A DNA stretch of 38,335 nucleotides, from NCBI GenBank assembly GCA_015065545.1, contig SVQA01000013.1, positions 1 to 38,335 on the forward strand. The letters are read 5' to 3'. This DNA comes from Oscillospiraceae bacterium. Lineage in GTDB: Bacteria; Bacillota; Clostridia; Oscillospirales; Acutalibacteraceae. A program made the translations under genes and the position numbers. The stretch's first letter is position 1. Each line of letters starts with the position of its first letter. The notes beneath the pieces are model-generated. The model ran no database searches, was not told the DNA's origin, and saw only the letters and a list, made by a program, of their open reading frames with translations. This document shows positions 5,357 through 14,194 of this stretch, in pieces.

Positions 5357-7657
5357 ATGGATTACAGTTTGAAAGAGGTTGCAGGCAGAATCAAAGGTCT
5401 GCGCGAAGCAAAAGGATACACACAAGAGGAGCTTGCAAAGCTTACAGGTGTATCGGTAGAGGATTATAAGGTTCTGGAAGAAGGAGAAACCGACTTCAGC
5501 TTTACATTTATTTATAAATGTGCAAAGGCTTGCGGTGTTGAAGTTGTAGATTTGCTTGAAGGAACAAGCTCTACACTAAGCTCCTTCACTATCACAAGAA
5601 AAGGTGAGGGACTTAAGATTCTTAAAAAGCACGGTGTAGAGTATAACAACTTGGCTCCCAAATTCAAAGATAAGCTTGCAGAGCCTTTCCTTGTTAAATT
5701 TCCTTATCTTCCCGAGGAGCAAAATGCTCCCATCAAGCTCAGCTCCCACAAAGGACAGGAGTTCGATGTAATTGTAAAAGGTTCACTCAAGGTTCAGGTT
5801 GGTAATCACGTAGACGTCCTCAACGAAGGCGACTCTATTTTCTACAACAGTACAATTCCTCACGGTATGATTGCCGTAAGCGAGGGCGGTTGTGAGTTCC
5901 ACGCGGTTGTTCTTAATCCTCAGGACGGCAGTGTAAGCGAAGAGTACCCCGAGGTACCCTTTGTTCAGAAGAAGGCTGTAACAAAAGAGGTAGCCAAAAC
6001 AACAGTTGCAGATAACTTTGTGGAGTCCTATTATGATGAGCAGGGTGTATTCAATGGCATTAAGTTTAAAAATGACGACAAGTTCAACTTTGCTTTCGAC
6101 TGTGTAGACGCAATTGCTCAGAAGGACCCCGACAAGCTTGCAATGATGTGGGTTGCAAACGATAAGTCTGACCGCAAATTTACCTTCAGCGATATGAAGA
6201 AGTATTCTGCAAAGACTGCTAACTACTTTGAGTCTTTGGGCATCAAAAAAGGCGATACAGTAATGCTTGTCTTGAAGCGTCACTACCAGTTCTGGTTCTG
6301 TATGCTTGCACTTCACAAGATTGGTGCCATTGCAATTCCCGCTACAAATCAGCTTGTTGAGCACGATTTCACTTACAGATATAAAGCCGCAAAGGTAAAA
6401 GCTATTGTGTGCACCGCTGATGGCGAGGTATCTGAGGAAGCAGAAAAAGCGGCTCGTGAGTTCCCCGATATGCTTAAAATTCTGGTTGGCGGTGTGAAAG
6501 AGGGCTGGAATGACTTTAATACCGAAATGGAGCGTTTCAGCACTCACTACTTCCGTAATGAAAACACACCCTGCGGTAACGACCCTATGCTTATGCTCTT
6601 TACATCGGGTACAACAGGCTATCCCAGAATCGCAACCCATTCCTACAAGTATGCTTTGGGTCATTATCCCACAGCGAAGCATTGGCACAACGTAAATCCT
6701 GACGGGCTCCACTTTACAATCTCTGACACAGGCTGGGGTAAGGCTCTCTGGGGTAAGCTCTATGGTCAGTGGCTCTGCGAAGCAGCCACCTTCACTTACG
6801 ATTTTGACAGATTCCATTCGGAAGATATCCTGCCTATGTTTGCTAAATACAAAATTACTACCTTCTGTGCACCTCCTACTATGTATCGCTTCTTTATTAA
6901 AGAGGATTTGTCAAAGTACGACCTTTCCTCTATCGAGTATGCGACTACAGCAGGTGAGGCTCTGAATCCCGAGGTGTTCAATCAGTTTAAGAAAGCAACA
7001 GGGCTTACAATTATGGAGGGCTTCGGTCAGACCGAAACTACACTTTCTATTGCAAACTTTGTAGGCTCAACACCCAGAATCGGCTCTATGGGTAAGCCCA
7101 GTCCCCTCTACGATGTTGTTGTTCTTGATCCTGACGGCAATGTTTGTAAGACAGGTGATGCAGGTGAAATCTGTATCCGCACAAAAGACGGTGCACCAAA
7201 CGGCCTCTTTATCGGCTATTATCTTGACGAAGAAAAGACCGAAGAGGTATGGCACGACGGTTATTATCATACAGGCGATCAGGCAACAATGGACGAGGAT
7301 GGTTACCTCTGGTATGTTGGCCGTATTGATGATGTTATCAAATCATCAGGTTATCGTATCGGACCCTTCGAAATCGAGAGCGTAATTATGGAGCTTCCTT
7401 ATGTTCTTGAGTGTGCAATCACTCCCGTTCCCGACGAGGTTCGCGGTCAGATTGTTAAGGCAACTATTGTTCTTGTGAAAGGACAGCAGGGCTCAGACGA
7501 ACTTAAGAAGGAGATTCAGGAGTATGTTAAGACACACACCGCTCCTTATAAGTATCCCAGAATCGTTGAGTTTGTTGATGAACTTCCCAAGACTATCTCG
7601 GGTAAAGTAAGACGTGTAGAAATCCGCAAAAACGATATGGAAAAGCTTAAAAAGTAA
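5357..7657 (+). CDS. HTH-cupin-acyl-CoA synthetase fusion (MACS/acetyl-CoA synthetase-like)
   Basis: The 766-residue protein joins three parts. Residues 6-68 are an XRE-type helix-turn-helix (RIKGLREAKGYTQEELAKLT). Residues about 110-190 are a cupin barrel (GQEFDVIVKG, then EGDSIFYNSTIPHG). Residues about 240-766 are an AMP-forming acyl-CoA synthetase of the medium-chain/acetyl-CoA type, with the ATP loop LFTSGTTGYPR at 414-424, the GFGQTET motif, YHTGDQATMDEDGYLWYVGR, and PKTISGKVRR with the C-terminal catalytic lysine. It should activate a short carboxylic acid with ATP and CoA in the cytoplasm; the acid is unknown. The ATP loop has PR where PK is usual. AAAGGAG lies 8 bases before the ATG. 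It is alone between its T-box and a terminator. If the T-box is isoleucine-specific, activation of propionate or 2-methylbutyrate for isoleucine synthesis is a plausible role. Confidence 0.9.
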   Translation: MDYSLKEVAGRIKGLREAKGYTQEELAKLTGVSVEDYKVLEEGETDFSFTFIYKCAKACGVEVVDLLEGTSSTLSSFTITRKGEGLKILKKHGVEYNNLAPKFKDKLAEPFLVKFPYLPEEQNAPIKLSSHKGQEFDVIVKGSLKVQVGNHVDVLNEGDSIFYNSTIPHGMIAVSEGGCEFHAVVLNPQDGSVSEEYPEVPFVQKKAVTKEVAKTTVADNFVESYYDEQGVFNGIKFKNDDKFNFAFDCVDAIAQKDPDKLAMMWVANDKSDRKFTFSDMKKYSAKTANYFESLGIKKGDTVMLVLKRHYQFWFCMLALHKIGAIAIPATNQLVEHDFTYRYKAAKVKAIVCTADGEVSEEAEKAAREFPDMLKILVGGVKEGWNDFNTEMERFSTHYFRNENTPCGNDPMLMLFTSGTTGYPRIATHSYKYALGHYPTAKHWHNVNPDGLHFTISDTGWGKALWGKLYGQWLCEAATFTYDFDRFHSEDILPMFAKYKITTFCAPPTMYRFFIKEDLSKYDLSSIEYATTAGEALNPEVFNQFKKATGLTIMEGFGQTETTLSIANFVGSTPRIGSMGKPSPLYDVVVLDPDGNVCKTGDAGEICIRTKDGAPNGLFIGYYLDEEKTEEVWHDGYYHTGDQATMDEDGYLWYVGRIDDVIKSSGYRIGPFEIESVIMELPYVLECAITPVPDEVRGQIVKATIVLVKGQQGSDELKKEIQEYVKTHTAPYKYPRIVEFVDELPKTISGKVRRVEIRKNDMEKLKK

Positions 7658-7686
7658 TTTCAAAATAAATTTACAAAAGATAAAAG

Positions 7687-7722
7687 AACTCCCGACAACA
7701 CGAAATTTGTCGGGAGTTTTTT
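7687..7722 (+). terminator. Rho-independent terminator after the acyl-CoA synthetase gene
   Basis: AACTCCCGACA (7687-7697) pairs perfectly with TGTCGGGAGTT (7708-7718), followed by a T run. The convergent gene on the minus strand ends at 7744, so it may work both ways. The same stem recurs at 18544-18568. Confidence 0.92.
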
Positions 7723-7743
7723 TGACTTTGCGTATAAGCAAGG

Positions 7744-8103
7744 TTACTTCTTTTTTGTAAGCTCAAAGCTCAGGTCAAGAAGCCATTTGATTTTCTCTTC
7801 AGCGGTGATTTCGTCTATAAGAAGAGAAATCCAGTGGCTTTTGTTCATGTGGTAGGCAGGATAGATGCCTTCTTCGAGAATTACAGAGCCAATGAGAAGC
7901 GGGTCGCATTTTAAATTCACGGCTGTTACAAAGCCCTGGGCATTTGGTTTGAATTTATCCTTGGGTAAGTGCATAACAAGTGCAAACCATTTGCGGTTTT
8001 CTTTGTGACGGTAAACGGCAGTTTCACTGTCGGATTCAAAGGGATAGTCTGCCGATACCATATAGGCTTCGTTTATGTATTTGTCAAAGGCTTGTCTGTT
8101 CAT
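7744..8103 (-). CDS. MmcQ/YjbR family protein
   Basis: The 119-residue protein matches the MmcQ/YjbR family (PF04237), small cytoplasmic proteins with a CyaY-like fold and a proposed DNA-binding role that is not well established. The features are an N-terminal helix, YRHKENRKWFALVMHLPKD near residues 31-49, and the typical end YHMNKSHWISLLIDEITAEE near 83-102 (the family's NKxHW signature). Length is normal for the family. The ATG is preceded by AAAGGAT. It is a stand-alone gene, convergent with the acyl-CoA synthetase and downstream of the kinase gene. Confidence 0.88.
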   Translation of the reverse strand: MNRQAFDKYINEAYMVSADYPFESDSETAVYRHKENRKWFALVMHLPKDKFKPNAQGFVTAVNLKCDPLLIGSVILEEGIYPAYHMNKSHWISLLIDEITAEEKIKWLLDLSFELTKKK

Positions 8104-8171
8104 GATGATATCCTTTACAAAGTTTAATGTTACGATGGTTTATTCAGTTCGGATTCAATTTTGGATTAAAA

Positions 8172-9614
8172 TTATACATCGTTGCTTTTATTGCTGTAGT
8201 CTGTAAAGTCAAACCAGAATCGAACTCCGTTTTCTGTATTATCGAATCCGCATCGGGTGTGTTCTATAAGAGATATTTCTTTGACGATATAGAGTCCCAG
8301 ACCGCTGTTTTTGCTAACTTCGGGTGAAGTGGTAAAGGTTTCTGTCCAGATTTTGTCTTTCATTTCATCAGATATATGTCTGCCGACGTTTTCAACGGAT
8401 AATCGGATTGCACCGTCAAACTCCTTTAGTGATACGGTGATTGCAGATTTTTTTTCTGCATTCTGAACAGCATTTGCAAGGTAGTTCCTGAATACAAACT
8501 CCATATATTCTTTGATAGTGTTTAACTCAAGGTTTTGAGTAATATCTTTTGTTAAATTCAGGTCACAAGATTTTATGTAGGCACTATTATTATCGCACAG
8601 TTCAGTGATAGTTGCGCTTGCGTTTATAAGTCGGGATTCCTTGGATATAATACGGCGTTCATCCACGCTCATCTGCAACACTTCGCTTATCATACGGCTC
8701 ATTTTGCTTATTTCTTCCATTGCGGATTCGTAATAATAATCTTTTTTCTCTTGCTCTTCGCAGGTGCGTATCATTTCAACCTGACTGGAGATAACTGCCA
8801 AGGGAGTTTTTAAGTCGTGAGTAATATTGCGAAGCAGTATGCGGCGGGATTGTTCGTATTCTTTCATATACTGATTATCTTCACGCAGTACGAAATTGTA
8901 ATTCTCCAGATTGTTGATGTTTCCCTGAATGGTGTCAGCCATCTTGTTGACGCTGAGTGCAAGCTCACCGATTTCGTTTTTGCGGATTTTGCCCTGGTAT
9001 CTAACAGAAAGATTGTTCTTTGAGATATTCTTTGCAACATCTGTAACCTTTTTAAGAGATTTTATTGACGGCGAGATTGCAAGATACAGTACAACAGAGC
9101 AGATGATAATATATCCCAAAACCACATAGACTAATATTTTGTTCGAAAAGTCGAATACCATCGCAACACCGCTGAGACTGTCTTTGATGTGGATGTAATA
9201 TGTGGTACCCTTTACTTCGCAGCAGGTATAGAGTCTGACAGCAGGTTCGTTGTCGGCTTCGCTGTAGTAGGGCTCTGAATCTGATTTAAAGAGCTCCATT
9301 TTACCGCCAAACAGCTTAGCAAGGAATTTACTGTTGTTGCCAAATTCAAAGGATGTATATAGGGGCTCAAAGTTTTCATCAAATACATATATTCGATAAG
9401 ACTCGCGGGAATTGCTGACAAATTTATTGAGAGCAGATTTTTCAAAAGGCTCGACTGCTTTCAGTTTTTTTGCGAACTCTTCGATATATCCTTTTTCTTG
9501 CTCTATGTACATCTTGGGCTGTAAATAGGAGTAAATAGGCATCATAATAACAGCTATAAGTGTTATGGATGCAACAATAGTAATTACCAGTTTCGGAGTT
9601 AGTTTATTCTTCAT
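8172..9614 (-). CDS. Membrane sensor histidine kinase
   Basis: This 480-residue kinase is the sensor of a two-component system. It has an N-terminal membrane helix (about 10-30), an extracellular sensor of about 125 residues, a second membrane helix (about 160-182), a HAMP linker (about 183-235), a HisKA domain with phospho-acceptor His266 in NITHDLKTPLAV, and an ATPase domain with the N box (FRNYLANAVQNAEK) and G2 box (SGLGLYIVKEI). The frame extends to a TTG at 9626, but ATG 9614 is preferred because a GAGG lies just upstream. That start overlaps the end of the response regulator gene (stop at 9604), so the two are translationally coupled. The signal sensed is unknown. Confidence 0.92.
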   Translation of the reverse strand: MKNKLTPKLVITIVASITLIAVIMMPIYSYLQPKMYIEQEKGYIEEFAKKLKAVEPFEKSALNKFVSNSRESYRIYVFDENFEPLYTSFEFGNNSKFLAKLFGGKMELFKSDSEPYYSEADNEPAVRLYTCCEVKGTTYYIHIKDSLSGVAMVFDFSNKILVYVVLGYIIICSVVLYLAISPSIKSLKKVTDVAKNISKNNLSVRYQGKIRKNEIGELALSVNKMADTIQGNINNLENYNFVLREDNQYMKEYEQSRRILLRNITHDLKTPLAVISSQVEMIRTCEEQEKKDYYYESAMEEISKMSRMISEVLQMSVDERRIISKESRLINASATITELCDNNSAYIKSCDLNLTKDITQNLELNTIKEYMEFVFRNYLANAVQNAEKKSAITVSLKEFDGAIRLSVENVGRHISDEMKDKIWTETFTTSPEVSKNSGLGLYIVKEISLIEHTRCGFDNTENGVRFWFDFTDYSNKSNDV

Positions 9615-10296
9615 CGTTAACCTCAAATTTATATCCTATTCCATAGACAGACACAATGTACTCATCGTGCTTGCCGAGCTTCTTCCTGAGCTGTTTTACG
9701 ATAGTGTCAACAGTACGCAAATCACCGAAATATCCGTTGCCCCAAACTCTGTCAAGGATTGTATCACGGCTTAAGACAATTCGCTCGTTTTGCATAAAAA
9801 ACAGAAGCAAGTCATATTCACGCGGAGTGGTCAGTATCAGGTTATCATCCAGATATACCTTGCGTTCTGTAGTGTTAAGGCACAAAGCACCCTTTGTAAT
9901 TTGAGCTTTGTTTTTATTAAAGTTTCCCAAGCGGGAAAGAAGAGCATTGATGTGCTCCTTAAGAACACTTAAAAGAAAAGGTTTTGTTATGTAGTTATCT
10001 GCTCCCAGATGAAAGCCGTTGAGCTGGTCTCTTTCGGATTCTCTCGCAGACAGAATTATTACGGGTATATCGGAGGTTTCTCTGATTCTTTTTAAAACCT
10101 CAAATCCGTCTATGTCAGGAAGCATTCCGTCCAAGAGGATAATGTCGAAGGGAGGCTCCTTTTCAAAACTGTGAAGTGCGGATTTTCCATCGGCGCATGC
10201 AGTTATTTCAAATTTATTCATTTGTAAATAATCTTCTATTGTGTTGCGGAGCTTATCGTCGTCCTCTACCAAGAGAATTCTGGTGTTGTTGCTCAT
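9604..10296 (-). CDS. OmpR/PhoB-family response regulator
   Basis: The 230-residue protein is a transcription regulator. The receiver domain (1-120) has the acidic pocket VEDDD at 10-14, the phospho-acceptor Asp56 in ILLDGMLPD, a conserved Ser in IILSARES, and a Lys in YITKPF. The C-terminal winged helix (about 130-228) includes LTTPREYDLLLFFMQNE and RTVDTIVKQLRKKLG. It is first in the operon with the kinase. GGAGG lies 8 bases before the ATG, and a TATAAT on the minus strand at 10329-10334 is the likely -10 box; I see no strong -35. The divergent gene at 10436 is a candidate target. Confidence 0.94.
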   Translation of the reverse strand: MSNNTRILLVEDDDKLRNTIEDYLQMNKFEITACADGKSALHSFEKEPPFDIILLDGMLPDIDGFEVLKRIRETSDIPVIILSARESERDQLNGFHLGADNYITKPFLLSVLKEHINALLSRLGNFNKNKAQITKGALCLNTTERKVYLDDNLILTTPREYDLLLFFMQNERIVLSRDTILDRVWGNGYFGDLRTVDTIVKQLRKKLGKHDEYIVSVYGIGYKFEVNDEE

Positions 10297-10435
10297 AGTA
10301 TATCGCCTCCGTTGGATTATTTAGTTATATTATAACACAAATTTTTCAAAAAAACGATATTTAACACATTTGTATCAAATTTTTGTGGTTATATTAAACT
10401 GGTTATATAAAAATGCTTGACAAAGAGGGATGACA

Positions 10436-11374
10436 ATGAAAGAGAATGTTTCTGCAGAATGTATTGAGAAGAAAGAAAAAGAGGTATTTCAGAATAAGAA
10501 AAAGAAGATAGTGCTGATTGTCGCCATAGTACTTTCAGCAGTGCTTTTAGTGACGGCAAGCTTTTTGATTGTTTCTATGCTCAAAAAATCTGCCGATAAT
10601 GCAGAGCTTCCCAATGACATATCAGGTGCATGGGAGCTTGTTGAAAATCCCGAGCTTACGGCATCAAGTGATGATGAGGCAGAAAAAGAAAATGCCTACT
10701 ATGTTTTTGATGCACCCGATAAATACGGTAGAGGCAGTTACTATACCTGTTATCAGGGTGGGGTGGAGTATTTTGAATATGAGCTTCTTGAAGAGGAATC
10801 GGTAGAGAAGATAAATCTCGGTACTGAGAATCTGGAGTATAAGATAACAGGCTCTAAAAGCAAAGGTGACGCAACGCTTACTGTTATTTATCCGGAGCAT
10901 ACCGATGAAATGACCGGTCTTAAGCAAGAGGCTATGGAATATGTTTTTGCACAGGCGGAAACCCCTGATTACGAAAAGCAAAGCTTTGAAGATTTTACTC
11001 TTGATAATTCCCTTATTGGCACTTGGGTAAATAATGAGAGAACACTATCTTATTATCAGTATACATACACCTATGAGCAATGCGTTGAATATAAAGACAA
11101 CGGTATAATGATTATCCGATATAAGAGTGACGACCTGCTTCTTGACAGATATATGTACTATGCGTATACAGTGGAGGATTCAGAGTTTACCTTCAGTTCT
11201 GTTACAGACAAAGAAACAAAATATTCTGTTTCTTACGGCTTGGACGAAAGCGGTAATCTCTATTTTATTGATGATACTACTTCCGGTTCCATCTTTGCGG
11301 ATGCATTCTTCGGTAACTTTACTTTTTATGCATCCGATAATATTCCCGAGGTTACCGTGCTGTTTACTGATTAA
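10436..11374 (+). CDS. Membrane-anchored extracellular protein with two lipocalin-like repeats
   Basis: The 312-residue protein has a short basic cytoplasmic start (KKKEKEVFQNKKKK region), one membrane helix at about 24-46 (IVLIVAIVLSAVLLVTASFL), and an extracellular part made of two similar halves. One half begins DISGAWELVENPE, the other SLIGTWVNNERTL. The (S)xxGxW opening of each is typical of lipocalin-like/DUF5640-type beta domains common in Clostridia. The frame also has an ATG at 10430, but that lies directly on the AAGAGG ribosome site; ATG 10436 has proper spacing. It diverges from the two-component operon and may be its target or an accessory sensor. Molecular function is unknown. 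Confidence 0.75.
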   Translation: MKENVSAECIEKKEKEVFQNKKKKIVLIVAIVLSAVLLVTASFLIVSMLKKSADNAELPNDISGAWELVENPELTASSDDEAEKENAYYVFDAPDKYGRGSYYTCYQGGVEYFEYELLEEESVEKINLGTENLEYKITGSKSKGDATLTVIYPEHTDEMTGLKQEAMEYVFAQAETPDYEKQSFEDFTLDNSLIGTWVNNERTLSYYQYTYTYEQCVEYKDNGIMIIRYKSDDLLLDRYMYYAYTVEDSEFTFSSVTDKETKYSVSYGLDESGNLYFIDDTTSGSIFADAFFGNFTFYASDNIPEVTVLFTD

Positions 11375-11384
11375 GTATATTTTG

Positions 11385-11407
11385 CTGAATAACGAGCTTT
11401 TATTCAG
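11385..11407 (+). terminator. Weak hairpin after the membrane-anchored protein gene
   Basis: CTGAATAA (11385-11392) pairs with TTATTCAG (11400-11407), but no clear T run follows. It may be an attenuator or a weak terminator before the exported-protein operon. Confidence 0.35.
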
Positions 11408-11439
11408 TGTTATATAAATTTTATTGAAAGGATGATTCT

Positions 11440-14157
11440 ATGAAATCAAATTTCTCAAAGCGTATACTATCGCTTTTGCTTTGTTTTTGCAGTGTGATTT
11501 CAATGGCTGTGGTTGCTATACCCTCTGCTTCTGCCACAGAGCTTTCTGAAATCGAGCCTCTGAACAACTCTTTTGCGGTAGTGTCGCCTGTGCCTACAGG
11601 CTCAACTATTGTGCCTATAGAGCAGCCTGAAAGACTTGACACTCTCGAGGGCAAGACCATTGCTCTTGTGGGCGGAAGCTTCAGTGCTTCTGTTACTCAT
11701 GCAATTCTTCGCGATATGCTTGAGGAAGAGTTCGGCTGTAAAACCTACTATATGGACGAGATAGGCAAGGGCGGTACATTCAACCCCAACAACCAGAGTG
11801 CTCAGTCCAAGGAGTTCCAGCAGAAGCTGAAGGATTACAAGGTTGATGCTGTAATTTCAGGTAACTGCGGTTGCGGTATTTGTACTGTTAAAGAAACAGG
11901 TAATGCTCTTGCAGCTGAGTATATCGGCATTCCTGCAGTTGTGGTAGGTGCAGAGACATTCATTGCTCAGATTGAGTCCACGGGCTTTAACCGCGGTGTT
12001 CCTGTTGTAAGAACTGCCGCATATCCCGGTGCTTTTGCGGCTGACACAACCGAAGAGCAGGAGAGAAAAGCAAGAGAAATTCTCTATGACCAGGTTGTTA
12101 CAGGACTTACAACTCAGATTACACAGGATGAAATCGATCGTATTGCAGGTGCTATCGGCAGTACAAAATATGACGACGTAATCTTTACGGGTTCATACCA
12201 GAGAATACAGGAGTTCTATGAGGTTAACGAAATGACCGACGGTCTTCCCGTAGTACCTCCCACAAAGGCAAAGGTTGAGTATTACCTTGCATACACACCC
12301 TATAATGCAGAGGACCTTGTTTGTACAAAGTATGGCGGTGAACCTCAGGATGTTCCTCCTGCAAACCGCTCTATTACTGCGTATCAGGTAGCAGTTAATG
12401 CAGTTATGGCAGGTTGCCCTGCTGAGTTTATGCCTCTTTGCATTGCTATTACAAAGTGCTTGGGTCACGGCGATTTCTATAAACCCTTGCAGAGTACTCA
12501 CGCATGGACTCCCTACATTCTTGTTAATGGTCCTATTGCAAAGGAGCTTGGTATTAGCTTCTCTGAGAATATGACAAACGCAGAGGCTAATAAGCTTCTG
12601 GGAAGATTTTTATCCCTTGCAATGCTTAACCTTGCAGGCTATAAGATTAAGGAAAACCGAATGGGTACCTTTGGCTATATGGAGCCCTTTGCTTTTGCAG
12701 AGGATGAGGATACCTGTAAAGCTATCGGTTGGGAACCTTACCATGTATTCAAAGGCTTTGAGGCAACAGATAATGTTATCACCTGCGGTTCTACTATCAC
12801 ATGGGGTAACAGTGTAACTCCTGCAACCGACAATGCAGAGAAGATTATGCAGCTTCTTTCTTGGGATATTACCGAGAAACAGCAGAACGGTCTGGGTAAT
12901 ACCAATCCTCAGGTTCCCCGTATGATATTCCTGACTGCTGAGGCTGCTGCTGATTTGGCAGAGGGCTATGCTTCTAAAGACACTCTTGAAGATACACTTA
13001 TCGAAACTGCACGCAGACCTCTTTGGATGCGTACGTATGCTCACTACTGGGCAAACACAGGCAGTAAGATTCATCTTAACACAACCTTTGACCAGCATTA
13101 TGCTGATATTTACAACGGTGCATTTACAGAGAATGTAGACAAAGATATAGTTGAACATACAAAGGTGCCCGAGTGGCTTCAGGGTGTTGTAAACTTTGAT
13201 ACTCTTGATACAACACAGACTATGCTCAAGGGTCACACAGGCTTTGTTATTACCGGCGGAAATTCCAAGAGTGAGTTTCAGGTTATGCCGGGCGGTGACT
13301 GTGCTTCCTATGAAATAGAGCTCCCTAAAAACTGGGCAGGTCTCTTGGACGGCACAATTACTCCTGATGTTGAGCCTGACGCTGAAACAGGCGACGGCTA
13401 CTATAATCCTAATTACAATCCCGGTGGCAATACCGGTGGAAATGAAGGCGAAGAAGGCGGCACAACAGAACCCGATGAGCCTGTTGTTCCAACACCTTCC
13501 TTTAACGCAACTGTGCCTTCATCACTTACAGACGGCGATTATCGAATTGTGAACTCTGCCTCTTCTGCATCAGGTGCAGGCAAAGCTCACTACGATAAAT
13601 CCTCTGCAACTCTTACATACTATCCTGTAGGAGGAAGTGCAACCGAAGCTGTTGTACTCGGCACATCCTCTTATGCCGACTTTATTACTGTTCTTTCTTC
13701 TTTAGGACTTAACAGTACATTTACTGTTGCAGACGGCAAGGTGAACGCAATCACACTCCGTATGGGTTCCAACTCAAGATTTATGGACTTGGATGCCACA
13801 GCACTTGATGCGGATGTGTTTGAGAATCTAAGCCTTACTGTTGCGGCTAACACTGATGGCAAGAATCAGGCAACTCAGGGCGGTGCGGCTTTAGACGGTG
13901 CAACTCTGAAGCTTAACGGTGACGTAATCAGCTTTGTTGCAGACCTTAAAGGCACACTTGTAATAAGAGCCAACTCAACCGAAGGCTTTGTTTCACTTGA
14001 CAGCAGTAATAAGGTAACAATTTCAAAGAGTGTGGAGCCGGGTGCTGTCGCATACATCGGCACAGATAACGGTGACGGTACTTACAAGGCACTCACTCTT
14101 GCATACAATTCTGACAATACTTACACAATTACCTACAACACAGCTCTTGCTTGGTAA
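11440..14157 (+). CDS. Exported UGSC-like / DGLPVVPPT-domain protein
   Basis: The 905-residue protein has a Sec signal peptide (about 1-33, ending PSASA). Residues about 70-235 resemble the UGSC family. GNCGCGICTVKETG at 141-154, followed by EYIGIPAVVVGAETF, aligns with the D-U-G-S-C-T motif, with Cys145 in place of selenocysteine and Cys148 as partner. Residues about 245-640 form the domain that usually accompanies UGSC proteins: DGLPVVPPT at 267-275, ITAYQVAVNAVMAGCPAEFMP, VNGPIAKELGI, TWGNSVTPATD. A Pro/Gly/Glu linker (about 645-685) leads to a beta-rich domain of about 215 residues shared with the next gene's product. The ATG has GAAAGGATG upstream. The catalytic role of the family is unproven; a thiol or redox reaction outside the membrane is inferred. 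It is co-transcribed with the gene 37 bases downstream. Confidence 0.8.
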   Translation: MKSNFSKRILSLLLCFCSVISMAVVAIPSASATELSEIEPLNNSFAVVSPVPTGSTIVPIEQPERLDTLEGKTIALVGGSFSASVTHAILRDMLEEEFGCKTYYMDEIGKGGTFNPNNQSAQSKEFQQKLKDYKVDAVISGNCGCGICTVKETGNALAAEYIGIPAVVVGAETFIAQIESTGFNRGVPVVRTAAYPGAFAADTTEEQERKAREILYDQVVTGLTTQITQDEIDRIAGAIGSTKYDDVIFTGSYQRIQEFYEVNEMTDGLPVVPPTKAKVEYYLAYTPYNAEDLVCTKYGGEPQDVPPANRSITAYQVAVNAVMAGCPAEFMPLCIAITKCLGHGDFYKPLQSTHAWTPYILVNGPIAKELGISFSENMTNAEANKLLGRFLSLAMLNLAGYKIKENRMGTFGYMEPFAFAEDEDTCKAIGWEPYHVFKGFEATDNVITCGSTITWGNSVTPATDNAEKIMQLLSWDITEKQQNGLGNTNPQVPRMIFLTAEAAADLAEGYASKDTLEDTLIETARRPLWMRTYAHYWANTGSKIHLNTTFDQHYADIYNGAFTENVDKDIVEHTKVPEWLQGVVNFDTLDTTQTMLKGHTGFVITGGNSKSEFQVMPGGDCASYEIELPKNWAGLLDGTITPDVEPDAETGDGYYNPNYNPGGNTGGNEGEEGGTTEPDEPVVPTPSFNATVPSSLTDGDYRIVNSASSASGAGKAHYDKSSATLTYYPVGGSATEAVVLGTSSYADFITVLSSLGLNSTFTVADGKVNAITLRMGSNSRFMDLDATALDADVFENLSLTVAANTDGKNQATQGGAALDGATLKLNGDVISFVADLKGTLVIRANSTEGFVSLDSSNKVTISKSVEPGAVAYIGTDNGDGTYKALTLAYNSDNTYTITYNTALAW

Positions 14158-14194
14158 TTGAGGCTTAAAGCAAAAATTCAGAAAGGATGTTACT

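Noticed and set aside
5783..6817. A 344-codon open frame on the minus strand inside the acyl-CoA synthetase gene
   Set aside because: It is fully antisense to a gene with all family motifs and has no family-like features of its own. It reads as a codon-bias shadow.
9615..9626. TTG start at 9626 for the histidine kinase
   Set aside because: The GAGG ribosome site falls inside that extension, and the ATG at 9614 is properly spaced from it.
11866..11883. Selenocysteine insertion at the UGSC-like motif
   Set aside because: The codons are TGC and TGT with no in-frame TGA, so the protein uses cysteine and no SECIS element is needed.
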